Source: JAHKLT01 sp046197865 (GTDB lineage Archaea > Methanobacteriota > Methanobacteria > Methanobacteriales > Methanobacteriaceae). Taken from it: DNA of 64,000 bases. A model generated the notes under the pieces. It had not been told where the DNA came from. It did not search any database and saw only the letters and a program-made list of their open reading frames with translations. This document shows, in pieces, positions 29,701-37,511 of the stretch. The DNA lies in the NCBI RefSeq assembly GCF_046197865.1, contig NZ_CP166990.1, forward strand, positions 496,001 to 560,000. The letters are read 5' to 3'. Position 1 is the stretch's first letter. Each line of letters opens with the position of its first letter. Both the position numbers and the translations under genes were made by a program.

Positions 29701-30827
29701 TCAATACCATTAGTAGTTTTAGCAGGATTTAACTTCCACTTTCTAATAGAAGTAACAGCTCTATCATCTTGCTCTAACCAAGCATTATAAGTAACATTAC
29801 TACTATCATATTCAGCTTTCAAAGAAACAGTAATCTGATTAACTTCTTCTGAAGGTTCACCATTACGGCGAAGGTCAGTAGTGTTAATAACAGCAACATC
29901 ATCATCACCAGTCCAAGCATAAGTTCCACCTTGAATATAAAGATAAGCATAAAAAGTTCCAGTTAATTCATTATGAAACTTAATCTTTTTCATTCCAGTA
30001 GTTTTAGCAAGAAATCTGAAATTCATTGTGAAATCAGAAACGAGCTTATCCCATTCCACAGTCCATATTTTATGAGTATTATCCCATTTTGATTTATGTG
30101 AACCTGAACCACTATCAATAGATAATCCTAAAGGCAATTCTACTTTTATATCAAGTTTACCAAAATCTATTCTCGTTAAATCTTTTAAATGAGCAGTACC
30201 TCCAAAATAGTTATAAGTTTCTAATTTAGGACCATTTTTAGCTTTTAATTCTGAGGAATGTAAACCATTAGCAAAACCAATAGTAGCAGAAGCAGTTTCA
30301 TAATAAACAATGATATTAACCCAGTTAAATTTAATAGTTCCTTTACCAGTAAATTTCTCATCTTCAAAATAAAAAACCGAACCAAAAGCATCAGAATTCA
30401 ATATCTCAGGAGTTATTTTAGCAAGAATATCAGGATTAAACTGACTATTAATAAACATTGAATAAAGATAAGGATTATTTGAATAATAAAGTTCAGGATA
30501 AGTTAATTCATACTCATCACCAATATAATCTCCTAACCTTATCTTACATTTAGGAGTTCTATAAACAATATCTCCTGTTTTTTGAAGATTAAAATTTACA
30601 GTAACACCTATAATTTTAGCATCTGAAGGAATATTAAACTTATAATCCCTTGTATAAATATTAATAGGATATTTATTACTATTACTATTACTATTAACCT
30701 CACTAGTTGCAGATAAACCATTATCTCTTAATAAATTAGTTAAATTATCCCAACGAGTATAAGGTGGATTTATCTTTGATTCAATCTGAGTTACAACCTC
30801 AGGATAATGTACAATTGTTTCAACCAT
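26790..30827 (-). CDS. Large distal-tail/adhesion protein with C-terminal Ig-like domains
   Basis: A 1345-residue virion protein. About residues 470-640 (SFPCRTHPLDKVMR, LSFNVRLHPHDVTVLKGLVD, FEGDVLNHRGWAELYG) look like a Dit-type distal tail domain. The last 250-300 residues are Ig-like domains ending in GVAIVNNNLD- and GEVRLNINLD-type motifs. The N-terminal 450 residues are beta-rich and unassigned. The position just after the tape measure agrees with a tail-tip adaptor carrying adhesion domains. Confidence 0.7.
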   Translation of the reverse strand: MVETIVHYPEVVTQIESKINPPYTRWDNLTNLLRDNGLSATSEVNSNSNSNKYPINIYTRDYKFNIPSDAKIIGVTVNFNLQKTGDIVYRTPKCKIRLGDYIGDEYELTYPELYYSNNPYLYSMFINSQFNPDILAKITPEILNSDAFGSVFYFEDEKFTGKGTIKFNWVNIIVYYETASATIGFANGLHSSELKAKNGPKLETYNYFGGTAHLKDLTRIDFGKLDIKVELPLGLSIDSGSGSHKSKWDNTHKIWTVEWDKLVSDFTMNFRFLAKTTGMKKIKFHNELTGTFYAYLYIQGGTYAWTGDDDVAVINTTDLRRNGEPSEEVNQITVSLKAEYDSSNVTYNAWLEQDDRAVTSIRKWKLNPAKTTNGIEIEWQNQTSVGLKNVPTKKEITIEFILDVKPRVQGNVRFTFDSEETGNQWYIDTEVGEPFKYVLLLRDAEKLEDGWKFKTDDPITFVDKLVPTRISTGAFSFPCRTHPLDKVMRVLRSTLKMHKYNERNYIGPIPLKQTHYSPEYSYMDTLLETSSKNIKYMGKKGAGDEKLSFNVRLHPHDVTVLKGLVDMDKPVPINANHLCFEGDVLNHRGWAELYGISKVTKTNPSWYDVDISVKYLTHNINARFKIVQGDRISNYFLPNLFTTKFFSGDKINEYFITSTTGSYVYDSYGEDTKRFNVFSLENGEFFKLSGLNYLAPKCNVSFSWDSTRVVENVDNEMNRIVRLIDARTNNPVLEYEYYDFDFSKSKKYPCRVMCRVLSKGAFKTVLNKNVNLHCDAEAGLSNEDIDTYGSTLNFKLIGNRLTIHDEGLSGKEVYMEDIQLESTEYYLETEFKNNNLYGDAPAIVNYVDFDIREIDYSSKYVNYYENLMVAPFPVPNKELLFTRESEEGTIFYQVGDGNESSYRLSPFYQYWTGVNLESRDGISLFNLDNSHEVVYITNGLVKIGINRYNGRCYLYKFDRDAKTYIEICRFQLTKYNDIGLNSFTDDKLELQVSDTIFTVWRGRPFVQINHPTEELLLSSKVTGVWAERVGEYTTDFSSFVELIDNTNKLPACISDSEFISDKCITVDVLEKTGDESDLVLSCNDELDLNQNSLISLSSTILKNVTVTMVVDNEVVGNVSLNSQGKGSFTYKFNKHGEHKITAVFIGDSRYLYCVGNVLTPTVLNNGYSIEIINGSELYYLEDDFMARLTLAGEPVSGEVVDFIINGVSYTKTTNSEGVAIVNNNLDVKEYNVYAEYTHAGGEVLVHDNKMTTIKKGITELSINTTIVNKGGYVLFKLVNNTRGAVNGANVQININGVVYNRVTDSNGEVRLNINLDPRNYDIRATFMGNHNLKECAGKYELVVRE

Positions 30828-30849
30828 ATCTCTTTTAAAACATTAACTC

Positions 30850-31308
30850 CTACTCTGCTTCAGTAATAATTGACCATAATACGCCAGCAACAGGTAAAGT
30901 AACTTCATTATTGATAGGAACAACACGATTCAATATATCATAAGCTAAAACATAACCAGTACTATTATCAACTATGAAAACAGCTTTAAGATAAACATCA
31001 CCATCACCAACATCCATATTAACTTGATTTTGACCAAGACTAATAGTACTATTATTATTCAAACCCTCATTATATTGTAAAACACATAAACCATCATCAC
31101 CAATAGGAATTTCAACCACATTAACTTTTAATGTTCCATCAACATCTAAACAATCCACTATATTATCAGGACAACTACTACTTAACACAATACGATAATT
31201 CTGATTTACCCCATCCATTTGCAATAAATCAAAACAACCACTACGATTCATATCCCTTATGAATGTGTTTACTCTTCTAAAATTAAATACATATGATATT
31301 TCACTCAT
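30850..31308 (-). CDS. Tail protein of unknown function (152 residues)
   Basis: Beta-rich protein starting MSEISYVFNFRRVNTF, with no signal peptide or membrane segment. It lies 12 bases after the tape-measure stop and 22 bases before the Dit-like gene, so it is probably a tail-tip component. No family recognised. Confidence 0.6.
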   Translation of the reverse strand: MSEISYVFNFRRVNTFIRDMNRSGCFDLLQMDGVNQNYRIVLSSSCPDNIVDCLDVDGTLKVNVVEIPIGDDGLCVLQYNEGLNNNSTISLGQNQVNMDVGDGDVYLKAVFIVDNSTGYVLAYDILNRVVPINNEVTLPVAGVLWSIITEAE

Positions 31309-31320
31309 AACTTTTTCTTA

Positions 31321-34300
31321 TTACACTCCAATATAATTATTAACACCAAGAGCATTATCAATTCCCTTTTTAACACCCTTATCTATCTCATCTTGTAAAT
31401 CATCAACACCATAAACATCACCAGTAATATTCACAGTAACACTAACATTGTTTCCACCATTACCATTATGACTACCATTACCCCTACTATATTTCCAACT
31501 ACTAGGAGCAGGACCGGCAGATTGAGGAGCATCCCAACCATAACCTTTTTGCCAAGCAGTAGTATCCATCTTCATACCATTAATAACAGCCCAAGTATGA
31601 GCAGTACCTCCCCAATGACCATTCTGAGTATGACCACTTAAACCAAAAACATTAGCTAAAGCAATCAAAGCATGAGCACCATCCCAACAATTAACAGCAC
31701 CAGTCTGCATAGCACTCAACCAATGACCTGTCTTATCACTATTAAAATACAAATCATAATCAATAGTACTAAAAACCGCCTCAGCAATTTGGCGGAAACC
31801 ATCAAAACCAACATTAGGAGTACTATTATAAAATTCCTTAACTTTAAAAGCTAAACCAGTAGGAATACCTCCAGCTAAATTAATAACAGGACCTTTCATA
31901 TCCCATTCACCTGACTTATCTTTAATATGCCTCATGTGTCGAGGACTCCAATCACCCCAACCAGCATAACCGTGTTCTTGTAAGTCCCAAAACTCCTTAA
32001 TATTCACTCTTTTATTCTTATTAGAACCAGTAAAAAAATAATCATTACAAGAACCATCAGGACAAAACTGCTCAACAATTTTCCACAAAGGCAAAGTTCC
32101 ACTTTTATTATGATTATTTCTGCGAGTATCCTTAGATGAACCACCAGCAAAACCTCCACTAAAACTAGACATTATACCTGAAACCTTACTCATAGCAGAT
32201 TTAAAACGACTAGGATTACTATTACTACTAGTTAAACCATCACCACCAGCAGAACCCCATTGACTAGGATTCTGTAAACGACGATAAAAAGTACCAATAT
32301 TACTACTTAAATTATTAAAATGAGCATTAGCTTGAGTTCTCAAATCAGATGCAGCTTGAATAATATTATCCTTCATATACATCCAAGAATCAGTCATTTG
32401 TAAAGTAGCATTCTTAGTAGTATTATTCATATTCTTCAAACTAGACTCAGTAGTAGCACGAATATTATTCATAGTAGATAACTGAGTAGATTGCATACCA
32501 GTCATAGTAGTTTTCTGCTGATTACCCATACTCAAATAAGTACCATTAACAGTATTCAACAAACCACTAAAAGTAGCCTGAGTATTAGCAGTAGTCATCA
32601 AATTAATTTGGTCAGCCAACAAAGCATCATTCTGATACTGAGTCATAGCAGTCTGATTCAAATTAGGATCAAGTTCTGTGACACTTGGATTAACTGTTTG
32701 ATTACCTAACATACTTTGCATCTGCATCTGCTGTTGAATCATATTTAACATATTAGACACAGTAGCTCCAACATCAGGAGTAAAACCAGTAGTAATAGCT
32801 TCACCAACACCACGAGCAGCATTATAAACTAAACCCTCAGTACCAACAATAGCATCAGCCATCACAGTAAACTCATCTTTAACCTCATGATAAATACGCC
32901 CCGGACTAGCTCTCTGAAGAATACTATTAATACCATTCCATATACTTTCACCAACACTTTTAGCAGCATTATAAGCTTCACCAGCCTTAGTAGCAACACT
33001 ACTAATCATACTACTAAACTCAGCTAAAACTTCAGAACCAATTCTACGAATAGGACCCATAATCCCATTATAAGTATTAGTACCCACACTATTACCAGCA
33101 CTACTAGCATTACCAGATTGACCACTAACACCAGCAATAAATTGTAAAATAGGACCAATTAATGGCATATTAAACAATATTTGCATTATACCATTACCTA
33201 TTGCTTGACCAAGAATTTCACCAGCAGTCTTACCTTCTGCAGACTTACCAGTAATAGCACTAATCAAACCATTAATCGCACCAAGAATAACACCTAATGG
33301 ATCATTCAAAAAAGTCTGAATAGCAGTAGTGAAATCAGTCCATGCTTGTCTAACCCAATTAATACCATCAGTTAGCCATTGAAGAAAACTAGTGATTTGT
33401 TGAATAATCCATATAACGCTATTAAGAACAGGAATAACTACATCTTGTACAAACCAAGTTAATCCCTGAACAACCCATAATAATCCTTCAAGGACTGTTT
33501 TCATGAACTCTACACCTGCACTTACTCCTTGAGCATAATCGTCCAAAGTAGTTGCATTACTTCCTCCTGAAGAACTTCCTCCCCCTGAAGATGAAGTTTC
33601 ACCTCTTAAAGCAGCCCATAATTGACCAAAAACACTAATTAATTCAGAAGCAGCATCCCAAAGAGTTCCCCAAACTTCTCCTAATTCACTGAAAGCACTT
33701 TTCAATTCTTCAATAGAAGATTTAAGAGTAGGGTCATTCCATAAATCATTCCAACCTTTACTTAAACCATCAACAACACCTTGTAAATATTCAAGATGAG
33801 TAATAATCCAAATAATAGGTGAAACACAAGCTATTAACTGACCTAAAGGATTATTCCTAAAGAAATCATATAATACTTCACTTGTTTCTTTAACTGTTTT
33901 ACTTACTTCTTTAAAATGAGTAGAAACATATAATATAGGATTAAGCCATGTTAACATTTCCCCAACAGGTGTTTCAGTAATTAACCATGTTAAACTATCT
34001 CCTGCTATTTGTATTCTTTCAATTAACTCATCAAAATGGAAAATAATATATCCAATTGGAGAAATATAAGTTAAAAATTGACCAACTGGATTTTTAGTAA
34101 AGAAACCATATACAGCATCACCTAACCAACCAATAGAATCAATTAACCAATTAACAATATCAATATTCTCTTTACTTGGTAAAGCATCATTCCACATCTT
34201 AGAAACTTTACTTAACCAACCAACAAGACCCTCCCACGCTTTATTAAGTTTTTCAACAGCTCTTGTTATTAATGGATTATTAGCAAAAGCATTCCATAAT

Positions 34301-36051
34301 CTTACTAAACCACTCCAAACAGCTTCACCCATTGTTGTTAAATCTTTCCACCAACCAATAGCTTTACCTAATTCATAAATAGCAACAACAACAGCAGCAA
34401 TAGCAATAATAGCAAGACCAATAGGACTAACCATAAATGCCAATAATGCTTTACCTAATCCTAATACAGCTACTCTTAAACTAGTAATAGTGCCTCTTAA
34501 TAATGTAAGACTTATACTTGAAGTAGCAGCACCAGTACCAACACCTGCAAGACTTAAAATAAAGGCAGTTAATCCTTTAATAGCACTAATTGCACTAGTA
34601 CCTAATCTTAAAATAGAAGGTAATAATAATTTAGATAATCCAGCTCCAGCAATTGTAGCAGCAGTTCCAACAGCTAATAAAACAATACCTAACTTAGCAA
34701 AATCAGGCAAACCATTCCAAGCTTTAGTAATCCATGCAATAGCATCAATTATTAAATTAAAAGCACCAACAATTCCTGGAGTAATACGAGAAGTTAAATC
34801 AGCAACAAACTCACCAAAACGAGCCTGAGTAATTAAAAGAATATCATTAAGACTTTCAGCTTTAGAAGCAAATAAATCCCAACCTCTTTCTTTACCTACT
34901 TTATTAATAGCTTCAAGGAGACCCATTACATTTTTAAGATCACCATCCCAACCAGCTTCTTGTAATTCTTCTTTACCAACACCAGTTTCCATAGATAACC
35001 TACGAAATTCTCCTTGAAGAATATCTTTAACAGCTAATGTAGCTTCTTCAACAGTACGACCTGCTCTTAAATATTCACTACTAACCATTGAAACAATAGG
35101 CATAGCCTTAGCCATTTCATTAGCAGTAAGTTTGAACTCAACACCTAAACCAGCAACAGTTTCTCCTAAATTATATTTATTCATTTTAGGAAACTGCTTA
35201 ATTGTAGATGATAATGCATTATTAAAACTATTAATTTCAGATTCACCAAAATTAGCATGAGGCATCTTAGATAAAACATTAAATAAAGATTCCATCTCTG
35301 ATTTAGCTTTAATAGTTTCTTGAGTTGTTTGCATTAAAGCATGAACAAACTGATAAACAAATAATGAAGCTACAATAGTAACAACATTACCTAAAGCAGT
35401 TAAAACAGTACTCATTTTACTAAATTGACTAGAAGCAGTTGTTGCCTGAGTACCAGCAGTAGCAACACTAGTTCCTAAAGTTTGTGTTTCAACCTTAGCC
35501 CTACGAGCAGATTGACTAACATTATTATAAGATTGATGTAATCTGTCCTTAGCTGCTCTTGCACTATTAACTGCAGTAACAGAAGTATTCATACTTGAAG
35601 CTAAAGCAACTGTTTCAGCTTTAAATCTTCTAGCAGATTGACTAACATTGTTGTAAGATTGGTTTAAACGATTTTTAGCATTAACAGCATTATTAACAGC
35701 AGTAACAGATTGACCTGTTCTAGCAGCTAAATTAACTATTTCAGTATTATATCTACGAGCAGACTGACTAACATTATTATAAGACTGCTGTAAACGATTT
35801 TTAGTTTGAGTTAATTTATTAGTAGCAGTATTAGCAGAATTAATAGAATTATTACTTTGTTTAACAGCATTACCTGTTTGATTAACACTTTTATTAACAG
35901 CATTAGCAGCAGTATTAACTTTATTTAAAGAAGAAGTAATTTGATTTAATTCACTTTTAAAACTATTAATATCTTTCTTTGCAGAATTAATACCATTAGT
36001 AAATTTACTAATATCAATTTCTAAATATGCTTTTATCGATTTACCTGCCAT
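31321..36051 (-). CDS. Tape measure protein with C-terminal transglutaminase-like peptidase domain
   Basis: A 1576-residue protein. Residues 1-200 are coiled-coil and contain three copies of a ~45-residue unit (each with QSYNNVSQSARR). Several hydrophobic stretches run from about 400 to 1000, and a Gly/Ser-rich link lies near 830. The C-terminal domain (about 1360-1510) has C1455 (AVNCWDGAH), H1485 (TAHTWAV) and D1496 (MKMDTTAW), the order and spacing of a transglutaminase-like cysteine peptidase; this could open pseudomurein during DNA entry. It follows the chaperone genes, as in siphoviruses. Length predicts a tail in the 200-nm range (inference). Confidence 0.88.
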   Translation of the reverse strand: MAGKSIKAYLEIDISKFTNGINSAKKDINSFKSELNQITSSLNKVNTAANAVNKSVNQTGNAVKQSNNSINSANTATNKLTQTKNRLQQSYNNVSQSARRYNTEIVNLAARTGQSVTAVNNAVNAKNRLNQSYNNVSQSARRFKAETVALASSMNTSVTAVNSARAAKDRLHQSYNNVSQSARRAKVETQTLGTSVATAGTQATTASSQFSKMSTVLTALGNVVTIVASLFVYQFVHALMQTTQETIKAKSEMESLFNVLSKMPHANFGESEINSFNNALSSTIKQFPKMNKYNLGETVAGLGVEFKLTANEMAKAMPIVSMVSSEYLRAGRTVEEATLAVKDILQGEFRRLSMETGVGKEELQEAGWDGDLKNVMGLLEAINKVGKERGWDLFASKAESLNDILLITQARFGEFVADLTSRITPGIVGAFNLIIDAIAWITKAWNGLPDFAKLGIVLLAVGTAATIAGAGLSKLLLPSILRLGTSAISAIKGLTAFILSLAGVGTGAATSSISLTLLRGTITSLRVAVLGLGKALLAFMVSPIGLAIIAIAAVVVAIYELGKAIGWWKDLTTMGEAVWSGLVRLWNAFANNPLITRAVEKLNKAWEGLVGWLSKVSKMWNDALPSKENIDIVNWLIDSIGWLGDAVYGFFTKNPVGQFLTYISPIGYIIFHFDELIERIQIAGDSLTWLITETPVGEMLTWLNPILYVSTHFKEVSKTVKETSEVLYDFFRNNPLGQLIACVSPIIWIITHLEYLQGVVDGLSKGWNDLWNDPTLKSSIEELKSAFSELGEVWGTLWDAASELISVFGQLWAALRGETSSSGGGSSSGGSNATTLDDYAQGVSAGVEFMKTVLEGLLWVVQGLTWFVQDVVIPVLNSVIWIIQQITSFLQWLTDGINWVRQAWTDFTTAIQTFLNDPLGVILGAINGLISAITGKSAEGKTAGEILGQAIGNGIMQILFNMPLIGPILQFIAGVSGQSGNASSAGNSVGTNTYNGIMGPIRRIGSEVLAEFSSMISSVATKAGEAYNAAKSVGESIWNGINSILQRASPGRIYHEVKDEFTVMADAIVGTEGLVYNAARGVGEAITTGFTPDVGATVSNMLNMIQQQMQMQSMLGNQTVNPSVTELDPNLNQTAMTQYQNDALLADQINLMTTANTQATFSGLLNTVNGTYLSMGNQQKTTMTGMQSTQLSTMNNIRATTESSLKNMNNTTKNATLQMTDSWMYMKDNIIQAASDLRTQANAHFNNLSSNIGTFYRRLQNPSQWGSAGGDGLTSSNSNPSRFKSAMSKVSGIMSSFSGGFAGGSSKDTRRNNHNKSGTLPLWKIVEQFCPDGSCNDYFFTGSNKNKRVNIKEFWDLQEHGYAGWGDWSPRHMRHIKDKSGEWDMKGPVINLAGGIPTGLAFKVKEFYNSTPNVGFDGFRQIAEAVFSTIDYDLYFNSDKTGHWLSAMQTGAVNCWDGAHALIALANVFGLSGHTQNGHWGGTAHTWAVINGMKMDTTAWQKGYGWDAPQSAGPAPSSWKYSRGNGSHNGNGGNNVSVTVNITGDVYGVDDLQDEIDKGVKKGIDNALGVNNYIGV

Positions 36052-36081
36052 TACTGCTCTAACTTATTCATTCTCCCATTA

Positions 36082-36465
36082 CTATAAACTTAAACTACTT
36101 AAATAATCCGTTTCAATCAACTGTAAAATATGTCCTTCTTCCATACTAACAGCAGAATCTAAATAATACATTTGTCCTCTTAATCTTTTATTAGGAAAAC
36201 TTTCATGCTGAATATAAGCATAATCATAACCTAAACTATCAGGATTATCAACTACACTATAACCAAATTCCATAACAACCTTTTGAGGTTCTTCAAAAAT
36301 AGTCTGTTGAAAACTCTTTTCAAGATAACCTTGGTCAATAGGAGTTAAAGGACGAGAAGTATATTCAATAATAACTCCTGCATCAGTTAAACTAGACTTA
36401 GCATCATCAACAATCTCTCTTTGTATCCGATTAAACCACTCAGTAATATTATCATCAATACGCAT
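36082..36465 (-). CDS. Small tail/connector protein (HK97 gp10-like), tentative
   Basis: A 127-residue protein beginning MRIDDNITEWFNRIQREIV. The segment GYDYAYIQHESFPNKR resembles HK97 gp10-like neck/tail proteins, though such genes usually lie nearer the capsid gene. It is one base from the preceding 105-residue frame and 30 bases before the tape measure. Role in tail assembly is inferred from position. Confidence 0.5.
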   Translation of the reverse strand: MRIDDNITEWFNRIQREIVDDAKSSLTDAGVIIEYTSRPLTPIDQGYLEKSFQQTIFEEPQKVVMEFGYSVVDNPDSLGYDYAYIQHESFPNKRLRGQMYYLDSAVSMEEGHILQLIETDYLSSLSL

Positions 36466-36782
36466 TATTCTTGTAATTCTTCCACTAAATTATTCATTTC
36501 AGGAGCATTATCTTCATGCACATCAGAATAATTGTGCCTACCCCTACTCTTATTAGCTTCTTTCCTTTCTTCTTCAATTATTTTTAATTCTTGTTCTACA
36601 AAGTATTGTGTTTCAAAATTTGATTCTTCCCAAAACTCTGATAAACTATAACCAAAACCACTACGACGAACTAATAAGAAATATTTATCTAACATAGGTT
36701 CCTTCATACTCCATTCTAAAGGAACACTATCATCACCTTTATCTTCTGTTTCTTCTGTCTTGAAACTGGTTATCATCGCCAA
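36465..36782 (-). CDS. Second tail-assembly chaperone frame
   Basis: A 105-residue acidic frame that overlaps the upstream chaperone gene by 44 bases in the +1 (equivalently -2) frame. It begins at TTG 36782 or ATG 36776; neither has a convincing ribosome site. An overlapping second frame between tail tube and tape measure is the hallmark of tail-assembly chaperone pairs made by programmed frameshifting, so it may be expressed as a fusion with the upstream product. Confidence 0.6.
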   Translation of the reverse strand: MAMITSFKTEETEDKGDDSVPLEWSMKEPMLDKYFLLVRRSGFGYSLSEFWEESNFETQYFVEQELKIIEEERKEANKSRGRHNYSDVHEDNAPEMNNLVEELQE

Positions 36783-37335
36783 GAATTATTTCTTTATACT
36801 TCTTATCGATGTCTTTTTGTTTTGCACCAGCAACAGCCATATTATAAAACATTGGTAAATACATTGCTATTTTTTTATCATTAGGTTCAGCTTCCTCAAA
36901 ATAATCTTCAAATTTAATATCTTTAAGAACCAATGAAGCAAGAGTAGCTAATTCCTTATCCAATAAGTCATCTAACTTTTTAGATTCAACTTTATAATTT
37001 TCTTCTTTATTTTTAACTTCTTCAAAGATTTCATCAATAGTATCTTCTAAATTCTCTTTTTTATCAGTTAATTTAATTATATCTCTTAAATCTTTATCAG
37101 ATGGTTCTTCAAGGTCTTCAAGAGCAAAAATTATTTTATCAATATTATCTATTTTACGATTAAGTCTTTCAACATCACGGTCATAAGATTCTATTTCATC
37201 AGTTAAAGGCTTAGCATCTTCTTGAATTTTTTCAATCCTTTCCTGATATTCTTTAATAGTCTTATTTTTACAATCCTGAAACTTACGGTCTTTACCACAA
37301 AACCTTATTTTTGTTTTAAATACTTCTAAACTCAT
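36739..37335 (-). CDS. Tail-assembly chaperone (coiled-coil, first frame)
   Basis: A 198-residue, highly charged, mostly coiled-coil protein (residues about 25-130). No direct family match recognised; the role is inferred from its position between the tail tube and tape measure genes and from the frame-overlapping downstream gene. Its leader contains two tRNA-like folds. Confidence 0.6.
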   Translation of the reverse strand: MSLEVFKTKIRFCGKDRKFQDCKNKTIKEYQERIEKIQEDAKPLTDEIESYDRDVERLNRKIDNIDKIIFALEDLEEPSDKDLRDIIKLTDKKENLEDTIDEIFEEVKNKEENYKVESKKLDDLLDKELATLASLVLKDIKFEDYFEEAEPNDKKIAMYLPMFYNMAVAGAKQKDIDKKYKEIILGDDNQFQDRRNRR

Positions 37336-37361
37336 TACTTTTATACCTACATTTTAATATC

Positions 37362-37412
37362 GGATTTGGTGAGGTTCAAACTCACAACCTACCTTTTATT
37401 TTATTCAAATCC
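37362..37412 (-). ncRNA. tRNA-like fold 1 (acceptor stem plus T-arm)
   Basis: On the transcribed strand, GGATTTG (37412-37406) is followed by a 20-nt linker, then stem GTGAG, 7-nt loop TTTGAAC, stem CTCAC, and at once CAAATCC (37368-37362), which pairs perfectly with the first heptamer. The 7-bp acceptor and 5-bp T-stem abut without a gap, as in tRNA. The D and anticodon arms are replaced by the linker AATAAAATAAAAGGTAGGTT. It is not a usable tRNA; it lies in the gap between tail tube and chaperone genes. Confidence 0.6.
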
Positions 37413-37438
37413 ATACAATTCTTAATTTAATTTAAAAA

Positions 37439-37490
37439 TGACTTGTGAGGGAATTAAACCCTCAATCAGGAAAACTATTGGAACAAGTCA
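37439..37490 (-). ncRNA. tRNA-like fold 2 (acceptor stem plus T-arm)
   Basis: Same design as the element 26 bases downstream: TGACTTGT (37490-37483), a 19-nt linker, stem GAGGG, 7-nt loop TTTAATT, stem CCCTC, then ACAAGTCA (37446-37439), an 8-bp acceptor pairing. The loop shares TTTRA with fold 1 and is close to the TTCRA of real T-loops. It lies 22 bases past the tail-tube stop codon. Confidence 0.6.
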
Positions 37491-37511
37491 AAAAAAAATA
37501 GACAATACAAT

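Noticed and set aside
19204..31308. Invertible tail-fibre cassette
   Set aside because: No alternative module on the + strand and no inverted-repeat pair around the adhesin genes was found; the G8 tract is the better variation candidate.
34490..34828. 112-codon + strand frame opposite the tape measure
   Set aside because: Shadow of the antisense reading of an Ala/Ile-rich region; no ribosome site, within a clear gene.
37362..37490. Complete tRNA genes
   Set aside because: Both elements lack D and anticodon arms (only 19-20 nt between acceptor and T-arm), so they cannot be decoding tRNAs; kept as tRNA-like folds.
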